Shown piece after piece: positions 18,884-27,222 of a DNA stretch of 64,000 nt. The notes below the pieces were generated by a model. That model worked only from the letters and a program-made list of their open reading frames with translations, made no database searches and was not told the DNA's origin. The stretch lies in NCBI GenBank assembly GCA_036399175.1, contig DASWNP010000049.1, positions 59,962 to 123,961 on the forward strand. Direction: 5' to 3'. Position 1 is the first letter of the stretch. The number at the start of each line of letters is the position of its first letter. The stretch is from DASWNP01 sp036399175 (GTDB taxonomy: Bacteria > Acidobacteriota > Blastocatellia > Pyrinomonadales > Pyrinomonadaceae). Position numbers and translations under genes: made by a program.

Positions 18884-21751
18884 TCAGTCGCCTGCGGCTT
18901 TTTCGGTGCGGCTGAATGTGTCGCTGATAATGTCTCTGAGCAGCTTGAGACCTTTGGAGGCGTCAGCGCCGAGGTCGAGACTGAGGGCGCGACGCTTGTG
19001 TGCCGAGAGGGCGCGGAAGTCGCCGAGCGCCTGAGCGCGTTTGAGTATGCTGAAGGTGTAGGTCTCGCCGGGGACGGGATAATCGGCGGCGTCGGAGGCC
19101 GTGAGCTGGATGAAGAGGCCGCTATCGGGGCCGCCCTTGTGAAGCTGTCCGGTGGAATGGAGGAAGCGCGGCCCGTAGCCGGTGGTGACGGCAGAGCGCG
19201 TGGCGTCGCGCAGTTGGGTGCGAATCTCCTGAAGCGTCGCTTCATGTTCGGGCGTCTCTTCGATGTAACAAAGCAGGGCGATGTAATCGCCGGGACGCGC
19301 ACGCGTGAGATGTGCGCGGAGCGCGTCGGCGACAGACGAGGAGGTTGAGAGCGTGCCTCTTGTCTGTTCGTCGGCGTAGACGGCGAGCGCGCCGTCGGAG
19401 ACGAGCGGCGTTTGTTCTGTGAGACGACCATCTCGCGCGAAGGCTTCGAGCAGCTCGCGCGTGATGTCCTTCGACTCCTGAACGTTGGGCTGGTCGAAGG
19501 GATTGATGCCGAGTCGCCATCCGGCAAAGGCGGTGGCGATTTCCCATAGGAAGAGTTCTTCGCCGAGGTCGTAGAGGTCTGTCAGCGTGCGATAGACGAC
19601 GGGGTGGCCTGCTTCGGCGAGCGCCTTGAGTTTCGCTTCCGTTCCGGCGTCGATTCTCTCGACCGCGATGGAGACGAACAGACGGTCGTCGCCGTAGACG
19701 TTCGGCGCACCTACGTTCTCGCCCGCGACCGGCACAATCCCGACGCCTTCTTTGCCCGTGCTCTCGGCTACCAACTGCTCAATCCAGAGGCCGAGCGAAG
19801 CGATGCGCGGGTCGGCGACGATGGTCAGCTTGTCGCGCCCGGCGCGCGCCGCCTCGGCCAGTATCGCGCCGAGACGTGCGCCCGGATTCTCGGCAGACGG
19901 AACTACCGCCGCCGATGCCTGCACGACGCGCTCGGCTCGCTCAAGCAAACGACGCACGTCTACGCCCGACAGCGCGGCGGGCATCAGTCCGAAGTAGGAG
20001 AGCGCCGAGTAGCGCCCGCCGATGTCGGAGGGGTTGAGAAAGATGCGCCGGAACTTGTCTTCGGTCGCCATGCGCTCCATGAGCGTCGCGGGGTCTGTGA
20101 TGGCGACGAAGTTTTCGCCCGGCTGCTCGCGGCGTCGCCCCACCTGTTCGAACCAGAACTTGTAGAAGGCGAGCGGCTCGGTGGTCGTCCCCGACTTGGA
20201 GGCGATGACGAAGAGCGTGCGCTCGACTTCGATTCGTTCGAGGAAATTCTGAATGGTGTCGGGGTCGGTCGAATCGAGGACGAGCAGTTCGGGGAAGCCC
20301 TCGCGGCGTCCGAAGGTCTGGCGGAAAACTTCGGGCGCGAGCGACGAGCCGCCCATCCCGCAAAGGATGACGTGGTCGAACTCTGCGGCGACGCTGCGTG
20401 CGAAAGCTTCGAGGTCGTCCAAGACGCCCGTCATCTCGGAGGCGACAGTCAGCCAGCCGAGCGAGTTTCGGATGATTTTCTGATGCGCCTCGTCCGTCTT
20501 CCAGAGCGCGGCATCCTTGCGCCAGATGCGGCGCATCACTTCGCCCTTGTCGGCTTCTTTGACGACAGCCTCGACCGCGTCCGCATAACGACCGAGCGAA
20601 GCCTTGAGACGTTCGTTGATGCCGGATTGAAGCGCGGCGCGCTTGGCTTCGATGGACTGGAGCAGCGTGTCGAAGGAGCTGACGAAAGCCTTGAGGCCGT
20701 CGGTCTGTAGCTTGTCGGTGACGGCCTTGAGGTCGATGCCGAGCGCGGCGAGGCGCGCGATGTCTCTCTCGGCCTCTTCGAGATTTTCTTCGAGCGTGAG
20801 GCGAACGCGCCCGTGCTCGCGGAAGGCCGTGTAGGTGGCGGGCGGGATGGTATTGACCGTCTCCGCGCCAATCAGGTTATCGACGTAGAGCACGTCGGAA
20901 TAGCTCGGGTTCTTCGTTCCCGTCGAAGCCCAAAGCGGGCGCTGCACCTGCGCCCCGGCCTCTCGGAGACGGCGGAACCGCTCGCCGCGAAAGATGCTCT
21001 TGAACTTTTTGTAGGCGAGCTTCGCGTTGGCGATTCCGGCCTTGCCGAGCAGACTCGAAAGACGGTTCTTCTCATCCTCATCCTGAGCAGCTTCGATGCG
21101 ACGCTCAAGCTCGGTGTCGATGGACGTATCGACGCGCGAGACGAAGAAGCTCGCCACCGAAGCTATCCGCTCGACCGATTTGCCCTCGTCCAGACGACGC
21201 TCAAGTCCGCGTATGAAGGCTTCGGCTACCTGCTCGTAATTGTCGATGGCGAAAATCATCGTGATGTTGACGTTGATGCCGCGATAGATTGATTCCTCGA
21301 TGGCCGGGATGCCTTCGTCGGAGGCGGGAATCTTAATCATCACGTTCGGCCTGCCGAGTCGTCGGAAGAGACGCTCGGCCTCTTCGATGGTGGCCGAAGT
21401 GTCGTAGGCGAGCCGGGGGCTCACTTCGAGGCTCACGTAGCCGTCGAGCGCGCCGGTCTTTTCGTAGACGGGAAGAAAGATACTTGCCGCCTCGCCGATG
21501 TCTTCGAGTATCAAGCCCTCGTAGATGTCCTGCACGCCCGCGCCGGACTCAATCAACTCGCGCAGTTGAGAGTCGTAGTCGGCCGAGCCGACGATAGCCT
21601 TCTCGAAGATGGTCGGGTTCGAGGTCATGCCGCGCAGGTCGTCTTCTTCTATCTTTCGCCGGAGGTCGCCGCTACTGAGCATGGCGCGGCGCAGGTTGTC
21701 GTACCAGATGGACTGCCCCGTCTTCATCAACTCAACCAGAGGATTGCTCAT
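18884..21751 (-). CDS. Bifunctional transaldolase / glucose-6-phosphate isomerase
   Basis: 955 residues. Residues 1-370 are transaldolase with MTSNPTIFEKAI and the Schiff-base lysine in NVMIKIPASDEG (about 137). Residues about 400-950 are phosphoglucose isomerase with HVILCGMGGSSLAPEVF, VIASKSGTTTEPLAF (sugar-phosphate loop) and GQLHKGGPDSGLF near the C-terminus. Such Tal-Pgi fusions are known in several phyla and couple the non-oxidative pentose-phosphate pathway with glycolysis. It is upstream of gnd on the same strand. ATG 21751 gives MSNPLVELMKTGQSIWYDN, the normal transaldolase start. Confidence 0.95.
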   Translation of the reverse strand: MSNPLVELMKTGQSIWYDNLRRAMLSSGDLRRKIEEDDLRGMTSNPTIFEKAIVGSADYDSQLRELIESGAGVQDIYEGLILEDIGEAASIFLPVYEKTGALDGYVSLEVSPRLAYDTSATIEEAERLFRRLGRPNVMIKIPASDEGIPAIEESIYRGINVNITMIFAIDNYEQVAEAFIRGLERRLDEGKSVERIASVASFFVSRVDTSIDTELERRIEAAQDEDEKNRLSSLLGKAGIANAKLAYKKFKSIFRGERFRRLREAGAQVQRPLWASTGTKNPSYSDVLYVDNLIGAETVNTIPPATYTAFREHGRVRLTLEENLEEAERDIARLAALGIDLKAVTDKLQTDGLKAFVSSFDTLLQSIEAKRAALQSGINERLKASLGRYADAVEAVVKEADKGEVMRRIWRKDAALWKTDEAHQKIIRNSLGWLTVASEMTGVLDDLEAFARSVAAEFDHVILCGMGGSSLAPEVFRQTFGRREGFPELLVLDSTDPDTIQNFLERIEVERTLFVIASKSGTTTEPLAFYKFWFEQVGRRREQPGENFVAITDPATLMERMATEDKFRRIFLNPSDIGGRYSALSYFGLMPAALSGVDVRRLLERAERVVQASAAVVPSAENPGARLGAILAEAARAGRDKLTIVADPRIASLGLWIEQLVAESTGKEGVGIVPVAGENVGAPNVYGDDRLFVSIAVERIDAGTEAKLKALAEAGHPVVYRTLTDLYDLGEELFLWEIATAFAGWRLGINPFDQPNVQESKDITRELLEAFARDGRLTEQTPLVSDGALAVYADEQTRGTLSTSSSVADALRAHLTRARPGDYIALLCYIEETPEHEATLQEIRTQLRDATRSAVTTGYGPRFLHSTGQLHKGGPDSGLFIQLTASDAADYPVPGETYTFSILKRAQALGDFRALSAHKRRALSLDLGADASKGLKLLRDIISDTFSRTEKAAGD

Positions 21752-22265
21752 TTTTCTTCACTCCTCATACGTCAGACGCGCCCCGAGACGCGGCCAATGC
21801 GCTTCCGGTTTCGAGAGCGGTTCGAGAGATTGCGATAGCGATTGCAAGATAGATTTTGCCCCTGAAAGGGCTTCGGAAGATGTGTCAAAGCTGAAAGCAT
21901 AGGCCGAAACGATGATGGTCGATGTGGCGGCGATACTAACACAGCGACGCGGGCGACTACCAGAAAAGCGAGAAGCGACAGGGAGCCCGAGGGCTGCCAG
22001 GTCGCTTCCGAGATGGATTCCTGATTGTCGGCGGGAGACTTTTGAAGCTGTTTGGAAAACAGGAGTGTTTATGTCCCGCAAGGGACATGCTGAAAGTAGC
22101 CCAGCGATTTATCGCTGGGTTAAAGAGTGCACTTACTGTTAGTCCCGTAGGGACGACTGAGATTCAGTCGTCCCTACGGGACTGAGCTACATGATGGCTT
22201 GTGTCCCAGCGATAAATCGCTGGGCTAACATCAAAAGTCCCTTCCGGGACTTTTCAAACAGCTTC
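21752..22265. other. Intergenic region (514 bp): featureless left half, REP-like palindromes on the right
   Basis: 21752-22040 carries no ORF I would support and no clear promoter; it is the leader side of the tal-pgi gene. 22044-22265 is filled by an element of nested palindromes, described separately. Confidence 0.6.
22044..22265. repeat. REP/BIME-like composite of palindromes bounded by terminal inverted repeats
   Basis: The outer ends are GAAGCTGTTTGGAAAA (22044-22059) and its complement TTTTCAAACAGCTTC (22251-22265). Inside are ATGTCCCGCAAGGGACAT, two copies of CCCAGCGAT-ATCGCTGGG (22100-22119 and 22205-22224), a perfect 20-bp palindrome arm pair (22141-22160 and 22164-22183, word TCCCGTAGGGACG) and GTCCCTTCCGGGAC. 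The right end touches the stop codon of the gene at 22266. No transposase is nearby. Confidence 0.8.
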
Positions 22266-23138
22266 TTAGAGCCCGCCGGAAGAAGAGGCGGCTTCGGCGC
22301 TCTGGAAGACGGAATCGTCGAGCTTGAGGCCGAAGGTGACGATTGAGACGTTGGTCTCTTCGGTCTGTTTGCCGTCGGCGTAGAGGACGGAGCGATAGGG
22401 GTAGAGCTGCCCCTGCGCGTAGCGATAATCGTGGAAGGTTCGGCGGAACTGCACGGGCTTGTCTGCGCCGGGCGGCGTCTCTTCGTATTCGAGCCAGAGG
22501 ACGCGCCATTTCTGCGTGCTCACGTAGTAGCGCGTGCGCCGCTTCTCTTTATCGACGAGGTCGAGCACCCACATCTCGATATTCTTCTGCTTCTCTTTGC
22601 CGACGTAGTTGAGCGTCGCGCCGTCTTCCTTGTAGCGCAGGAGCGCGCCGATGCTGCGATGCCTGCCAGAGAGAAAATCGGCGACGGCTTCCTGCCGGGG
22701 CGTGAAGGTCGTGCCGTTGATGATGCCCCAGACGCGGCCGTCGCTGTAGACGAGCGAGTATTCCATCGTCGGCATTTTCTGGTCGAGACGAATCTTGTCC
22801 TTCTCGCTCGTCTCGCCGCGCATGAAGCGACGCTCATAGGTCAACTCTTCATTGCGCCCTTCGGCGTTGAGGCGAGTGATGCGCCCGCGCTCGACGCCGC
22901 TGCGCTGAATCTGCGCGATGCGCTCGCGCGTCAGCCCGCTCGCGTAGATAACCAACTCGGCCACCTGCTCGGCGTTCACGTCTTTACTATTCTTAATGGC
23001 GGGCGCTTCGTTGGGCTTCGGCGTCTGGGCAGGCGTCGGCTTGGAGGCGTCCTGAGCCAGAGCCTTCTGTGTGAAAAGGCTCGCGCCGGCTGCCAGCCAG
23101 CCCAGAGCGAGCGCAAGTGTCATAAAACGTCGCAACAC
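22266..23138 (-). CDS. Secreted protein of unknown function, possibly LolA-like fold
   Basis: 290 residues with a signal peptide (1-29, cut after KALAQ), then a Pro/Lys-rich linker to about residue 50. The remainder is beta-rich with regularly spaced strands (RITRLNAEGRNEELTYERRF, KNIEMWVLDLVDKEKRR, FRRTFHDYRYAQGQLYPY), reminiscent of outer-membrane lipoprotein-sorting proteins, but I see no diagnostic motif. No cysteine follows the signal peptide, so it is not a lipoprotein. It stands alone between the REP-like cluster and a divergent gene. Confidence 0.7.
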   Translation of the reverse strand: MLRRFMTLALALGWLAAGASLFTQKALAQDASKPTPAQTPKPNEAPAIKNSKDVNAEQVAELVIYASGLTRERIAQIQRSGVERGRITRLNAEGRNEELTYERRFMRGETSEKDKIRLDQKMPTMEYSLVYSDGRVWGIINGTTFTPRQEAVADFLSGRHRSIGALLRYKEDGATLNYVGKEKQKNIEMWVLDLVDKEKRRTRYYVSTQKWRVLWLEYEETPPGADKPVQFRRTFHDYRYAQGQLYPYRSVLYADGKQTEETNVSIVTFGLKLDDSVFQSAEAASSSGGL

Positions 23139-23482
23139 GGGGATAGAATCTCCTCAAATTCTCTTTATATTCGGCGCTTGTCGGTGGAGCGCCCGGTCGT
23201 CGCAAAAGGAGCGGTCAGTCAGAGCTTTGACAAATTGTAACATAGATGCGCCGGGCGTTACTTGAGAGCCACGCTAAACGCAAAGAAACCGCCTGTTTAT
23301 TGATGCCGACGGCCTTCGGACGGATGCCTCGGCTACCGTCCCCGGTTTGACAACCGCGTCGGCTACCATGTAGAGTGCACGGTTTTCATAACTGGTAAAT
23401 CGTCAATGGTGAAAACCTGTTCTTATCTATTCACGATTTACGATTGACGATTTACGGCTGTAATCTGGAAAGGAAAGAATTT
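23139..23482. other. Divergent intergenic region (344 bp) with an R3 repeat
   Basis: Separates two divergently read genes, so it must hold promoters for both; none is clear enough to call. 23300-23370 has GC-rich imperfect repeats of the word CGGCTACC. 23394-23458 is an R3-family inverted repeat. Confidence 0.5.
23394..23458. repeat. Inverted repeat of TAAATCGTCAAT / ATTGACGATTTA words (family R3, copy 2)
   Basis: The left arm is GGTAAATCGTCAATGGTGAA; the right arm is ATTCACGATTTACGATTGAC plus GATTTACGG. The loop AAAACCTGTTCTTATCT resembles, in reverse, the loop of the 33345-33420 copy. It ends about 25 bp before the ATP-grasp start. Confidence 0.85.
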
Positions 23483-24706
23483 ATGCAAAGAGTAGGACTG
23501 CTGGTCGGGCGTGAGAAGACGTTTCCTTCGGCATTGATTGAAAAGATTAACGAGCGGGGCGCTGGCGAGGTGGTCGCGGAGTTCATCACGGTGGGCGGCG
23601 TGCGCCACGACTCGGAGCGCCAGTACGACCTCATCATCGACCGCATCTCGCACGAGGTTCCCTTCTACCGCGCTTACCTGAAACGGATGGCGCTCGAAGG
23701 GACGATTATCATTAACAACCCTTTCTGGTGGTCGGCTGACGACAAGTTTTTCAACTATTCGCTCGCAACCAAGCTGGGCGTCGCCGTGCCGCGCACCGTG
23801 CTCCTCCCGCAGAAGGACTACATCGAGGGCATCGTCAGCGAGTCGCTGCGCAACCTCGAATTTCCGCTCGACTGGCAGGGCATCGTCGATTGGGTCGGCT
23901 TCCCGGCCTTCATCAAGCCGCACGACGGCGGCGGCTGGAAAAACGTCTCGAAGGTCAACTCTCTGGAAGAGCTTTGGCGCGTCTACGACCAGACGGGCAC
24001 GCTCTGCATGACGCTTCAGGAGGGCATCGAGTTTGACCAGTTCGTGCGCTGCTACTGCATCGGGCAGGAAGACGTGATGATTATGCCCTACGACCCGCGC
24101 AAGCCTTACCTCTCGGGCGAGCAGTACCTGCACGACCCCAACTACCTGACGCCGGATTTAGCCGAGCGTATCGGGCAGGACATTCGCACGCTCTGCCGCG
24201 CACTCGGCTACGACATCAACACCTGCGAGTTCGCCATCAAGGACGGCATCCCCTACGCCATCGACTTTATGAACCCCGCGCCCGACGCAGACGTTCACTC
24301 GGTCGGCGAGTTCTATCATAACTGGGTGACGGAGGCCGTCACCAACCTCGTCTTCCGGCGTCTCTCAGAGCCGCGCGGCGAAGCGCGCTATCGCTGGGAG
24401 GCGATGATGAATCCGCAGAGCATTCCTGAGAGCCTCGACGCCGTCGCTTCCTCAGCCGAGCAGGCCGCGCGTACCATCATCCCTCAGTCGGTCACGGATA
24501 TTTCATCCGACATCGCAACCGGCGTCTCAAACCTTATGAGCGAGGCGGCCAGCGCCGTCACAGACATCATCAGCTCCGTCGTCGAGCCCGACTCGCCCCG
24601 CTCCCGCGCGCCCAAGCGCACAACCGGCGACACCGCCGCCAAGCGCAAGCCCGCGACCAAGAAAACACCCTCGACCCGCGCCCCCAAACCCGACACCGGA
24701 GCGTAA
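23483..24706 (+). CDS. ATP-grasp family protein with a Ser/Lys/Pro-rich C-terminal tail
   Basis: 407 residues. ATG 23483 follows AAAGGAAAG; the longer frame begins inside a repeat. Residues about 1-310 have the ATP-grasp layout: IKPHDGGGWKNVSKV as nucleotide-binding lysine and flexible loop, TLQEGIEFDQFVRCYCIG as hinge strand and FAIKDGIPYAIDFMNPAPDAD with metal-binding acidic and Asn residues. RimK/D-Ala-ligase-like carboxylate-amine ligation is likely, but the substrate is unknown. Residues about 370-407 are Lys/Thr/Pro-rich and disordered (KRTTGDTAAKRKPATKKT), resembling histone-H1-like tails. Confidence 0.85.
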   Translation: MQRVGLLVGREKTFPSALIEKINERGAGEVVAEFITVGGVRHDSERQYDLIIDRISHEVPFYRAYLKRMALEGTIIINNPFWWSADDKFFNYSLATKLGVAVPRTVLLPQKDYIEGIVSESLRNLEFPLDWQGIVDWVGFPAFIKPHDGGGWKNVSKVNSLEELWRVYDQTGTLCMTLQEGIEFDQFVRCYCIGQEDVMIMPYDPRKPYLSGEQYLHDPNYLTPDLAERIGQDIRTLCRALGYDINTCEFAIKDGIPYAIDFMNPAPDADVHSVGEFYHNWVTEAVTNLVFRRLSEPRGEARYRWEAMMNPQSIPESLDAVASSAEQAARTIIPQSVTDISSDIATGVSNLMSEAASAVTDIISSVVEPDSPRSRAPKRTTGDTAAKRKPATKKTPSTRAPKPDTGA

Positions 24707-24724
24707 AACAGCTTCAGATTGCGT

Positions 24725-24764
24725 CTCGCCAAGCCATAATGCTTCGTCATTACGGCTTGGCGAG
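24725..24764. terminator. Bidirectional terminator between convergent genes
   Basis: CTCGCCAAGCCATAATG (24725-24741) pairs with CATTACGGCTTGGCGAG (24748-24764) over 17 bp with one mismatch around a UUCG-containing loop. It sits midway between the ends of the ATP-grasp gene and the small basic gene and would serve both strands. Confidence 0.75.
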
Positions 24765-24777
24765 TTCGCATTTATCC

Positions 24778-24984
24778 TTACCCGTCGCCCCGGTCGCCCT
24801 GTCCCGGCGGGGCTTTCTTTTTCGCCTTTCTCCTTATGTCCTGCGAGAGCGAGCGGCCAACGTCGTCGCTCTCCTTGAAGCGCCCCTGCTCGTCGCGGCG
24901 CACGTAGCGTTTGTCCGTGCCCGTGTCGATTAGCTCTCGCTTGCCGGAGCTTTTCTTACCCGAACCCTTCCTGCTTGATGCCAT
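24778..24984 (-). CDS. Small basic conserved protein (KRELIDTGTDKRYVRR type)
   Basis: 68 residues, rich in Lys/Arg/Gly. The core KRELIDTGTDKRYVRRDEQG followed by FKESDDVGRSLSQD and the tail PPGQGDRGD match a small protein I recall from many environmental bacteria; it has no assigned function that I know of. The length fits that family. It lies 81 bp downstream of the LigD gene on the same strand, so a link to DNA repair or nucleoid function is possible but unproven. Confidence 0.7.
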   Translation of the reverse strand: MASSRKGSGKKSSGKRELIDTGTDKRYVRRDEQGRFKESDDVGRSLSQDIRRKAKKKAPPGQGDRGDG

Positions 24985-25065
24985 CTTTGCTGTTCCTCCC
25001 TCGTGTGGTGCGTGGGTAGAGCCTTTCTCTGCGTTTCATCAGCCCTTGAGACTCAGACTGCGCTT

Positions 25066-26649
25066 TCAGCGACGGCGCTTGGCCTCACCGTAAATGCTTC
25101 TTAGCTCGTCCATCGCGGCGTCGAGCGTCTGCGTGCCTTTGAGGACGGGTTTGAAGAGGTCGCCCTTCTGCTCGATGCGGCGCAGGATGTTCCTGACGTT
25201 GAAATCCTGCGGCGTAATCTTTTTGCGTTCGACCTCACTCCATTCGAGCGGCGCGGAGACGGTCGCCCCCAAGCGCGGGCGCACGGAGTAGGGGGCGACG
25301 ACCGACTTGCCGCGCGCGTTCTGCATGTGGTCGATGTAGATGCGCCGACGCTGCCGCTTCTTCAGAGAGCGCTCGACGGTCGCAAGCTCCGGGCTCTCTC
25401 TGACGACGAGCGCGGCCACCATCTCTGCAAACTCGGCCACCAGCTCGTAGTCGTGCACGGGCTTCAGGGGGACGTAAAGATGTATGCCTCTTGAGCCGGA
25501 GGTCTTGGCGTGAGACTGGAGACCGAGGCGTTCGAGCACGCGTCTTGAAGTGAGAGCCATCTCGCATATCTCTCGGAACTCGACGTTTTCGGGGTCGAGG
25601 TCGAAGACGACCCAATCGGGGCGCTCAAGGTTTGCGGTGCGCGAGTGCCAGGGATGACGCTCGATTGCGCCGAGGTTCGCCATGTAGAGCAGCGTCGGCA
25701 GATTGTCGCCGACGATGTAATCGACCGTGCGCCCTTCCTCCACGTCGAGCGGCACGGTGCGCACAAAGGCGGGCGCTTCGTCCACATCGTGCTGGTGAAA
25801 GAAAGAGCCCTCGATGCCGTTCGGGTAGCGCTTCATAATGAGCGGGCGGTCTTTGAGATAGGGTAGGATGAATTTGGAGATTTCGTAGTAATACCGGATG
25901 AGGTCGCCTTTGGTGTAGCCGTCCTGCGGCCAGTAAACCTTTTCGAGATGCGTCAGCGCGACCGTCTCTCTCCCGACGCCTAACTGCAAGTCGCCCTCAA
26001 GCTTCTTCGACCCGAAAGCCTCGCTCGCCCCGACCGTCTCGCCCCCGGCAACCTTTCTGCTCGAAATTTTTCTCGCGCTGCTCTGAGCGGCGTGCGATTT
26101 CGCGCGTCGCTTCTTCGGCGCAGGCTTATCGAAAGAGGGGTCGTCGAGAATCAGTTGGAGACGCCAGCCCGGCTCGGCGTGCTCGTCTTTACTTTTCAGG
26201 AGAAGCCACTGGTTCTCTCTTCGCCCCATCCGCACGAGATGAAACTCGCCTCGAAGCTTCTCGCCGTGCAATAGAAAGCTGAGGCGTCCGGCTTCGAGCT
26301 GTGCGAGCGGGTCGTCGCCTTTCGTCAATTCATACGTGCCCGTGTCCCAGATGATGTGCTCGCCCGCGCCGTAGCTCCCTTCGGGGATGTGCCCCTGAAA
26401 TTTCAGATACTCGACGGGGTGGTCTTCCGTCGGCACGGCGAGACGCTTCTCCGCGGGGTCGAGCGTCGGGCCTCTGCGCACCGACCAGGACTTGAGCACG
26501 CCGCCCATCTCCAATCTGAAATCGAAGTGGAGCATCGAGGCGTGATGCTCCTGCACGACGAAGCGGCTGCCGTGCCTCTTTGAAACTTTCCCCTTCGGCT
26601 CAGGCGTGCGCCTGAAATCCCGCATGCTTTGATAAGTCTCAAGCCCCAT
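25066..26649 (-). CDS. ligD: LigD-like DNA repair protein: 3'-phosphoesterase plus polymerase/primase domains, no ligase domain
   Basis: 527 residues. Residues about 15-155 are the LigD 3'-phosphoesterase domain (FVVQEHHASMLHFDFRLE, PEGSYGAGEHIIWD). A Lys/Ser-rich linker follows (about 170-215). Residues about 225-520 are the archaeo-eukaryotic-primase-type polymerase, with YYYEISKFILPYLKDRPL, the catalytic DxD in VVFDLDPE, and SGSRGIHLYVPL. The ATP-dependent ligase domain of canonical LigD is absent, so sealing would need another ligase. No Ku gene is in the window. ATG 26649 follows GGGGGGAG; a TTG 12 bp upstream is less likely. Confidence 0.92.
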   Translation of the reverse strand: MGLETYQSMRDFRRTPEPKGKVSKRHGSRFVVQEHHASMLHFDFRLEMGGVLKSWSVRRGPTLDPAEKRLAVPTEDHPVEYLKFQGHIPEGSYGAGEHIIWDTGTYELTKGDDPLAQLEAGRLSFLLHGEKLRGEFHLVRMGRRENQWLLLKSKDEHAEPGWRLQLILDDPSFDKPAPKKRRAKSHAAQSSARKISSRKVAGGETVGASEAFGSKKLEGDLQLGVGRETVALTHLEKVYWPQDGYTKGDLIRYYYEISKFILPYLKDRPLIMKRYPNGIEGSFFHQHDVDEAPAFVRTVPLDVEEGRTVDYIVGDNLPTLLYMANLGAIERHPWHSRTANLERPDWVVFDLDPENVEFREICEMALTSRRVLERLGLQSHAKTSGSRGIHLYVPLKPVHDYELVAEFAEMVAALVVRESPELATVERSLKKRQRRRIYIDHMQNARGKSVVAPYSVRPRLGATVSAPLEWSEVERKKITPQDFNVRNILRRIEQKGDLFKPVLKGTQTLDAAMDELRSIYGEAKRRR

Positions 26650-26663
26650 CGCTCCCCCCAAAG

Positions 26664-26747
26664 AAATTGATTCATCGGTTCATTGATTCATCGATTCATT
26701 GAAAGAATTATTGAATCAATGAACCGATGATTCAATGAGTCAATTCT
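26664..26747. repeat. Inverted repeat of ATTGATTC / GAATCAAT words upstream of ligD (family R5)
   Basis: The left arm is ATTGATTCATCGGTTCATTG and ATTCATCGATTCATTG; the right arm is TTGAATCAATGAACCGATGA and TTCAATGAGTCAATT. The loop is only about 10 nt. It is AT-rich compared with its surroundings and lies 15 bp upstream of the ligD start. Confidence 0.85.
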
Positions 26748-26900
26748 TTATCTTTCGTACACGCTCGCGCCTCTTCATGTCTAATTATCATTCACTTTGA
26801 CGATGCAGGAGAATCTATGTCTTCCTGATTGCAAACGAAAGGCCGACCCCGCTTTTTGTCTTCCCCAACCCCTAATCCCCATCCCCCTATCCCCGCACGA

Positions 26901-26947
26901 AAATTTTTCCGTGCCCGTGATTGGATTCGTGTGCGGTTTACGCGTTA
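26901..26947 (+). promoter_or_regulatory. Promoter-like block, copy A (shared with 34183-34229)
   Basis: AAATTTTTCCGTGCC (26901-26915), then GTGATTG (26917-26923), 17 bp, then CGCGTTA (26941-26947). Elements and spacings are the same in the copy upstream of the small membrane gene at 34.3 kb. The layout suits a -35/-10 pair with an upstream AT element, possibly for an alternative sigma factor. It would drive the SDR gene with a leader of about 270 nt. Confidence 0.55.
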
Positions 26948-26966
26948 GTAGATGGCGGGCAACAGG

Positions 26967-27170
26967 AAGAGCGTATGGCCGGGGGACGCGGGCATGGATG
27001 GGCGAGGCTCCCGCGTCGTGAGGCTATACGCTCTTTTGATTATTCCTGGGGTGAACTGTCAGAGAGCGGACTTACCGGCGCGAGCGCGGGCGGGTGTAGT
27101 GGCGGCGCGGAGAGACAAACCCTCCGCGCCGTCATGCTTCTCTTCCGTGTCTCGCATCGGCGAGTCCGCT
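26967..27170 (+). ncRNA. Candidate structured leader or small RNA upstream of the SDR gene
   Basis: Stem 1: AAGAGCGTATGGCC (26967-26980) pairs with GGCTATACGCTCTT (27022-27035) and, inside it, GACGCGGG (26985-26992) with CCCGCGTC (27010-27017). Stem 2: AGCGGACT (27065-27072) pairs with AGTCCGCT (27163-27170), enclosing stem 3, CGGCGCGGAG (27103-27112) with CTCCGCGCCG (27122-27131). All arms are perfect except one G-U pair. The segment starts about 20 nt after a promoter-like block. It matches no riboswitch class I recognise. Confidence 0.45.
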
Positions 27171-27222
27171 TTGCTGCGTTCGATAATCGAAATTCGTTCT
27201 CTTTGTCGATTGGCGGCGTGTG

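Larger units (their letters stand above)
26650..27222. other. Divergent intergenic region (573 bp) with repeat, promoter-like block and structured leader
   Basis: Holds the R5 inverted repeat, a promoter-like block shared with 34.2 kb, and a GC-rich segment with several strong stems. Short frames overlapping it are set by the stems and are not convincing genes. Confidence 0.6.

Noticed and set aside
22044..22265. REP-like cluster as a simple Rho-independent terminator
   Set aside because: There are several palindromes with terminal inverted repeats and no T-run; one hairpin would suffice for termination, so a repeat element explains more.
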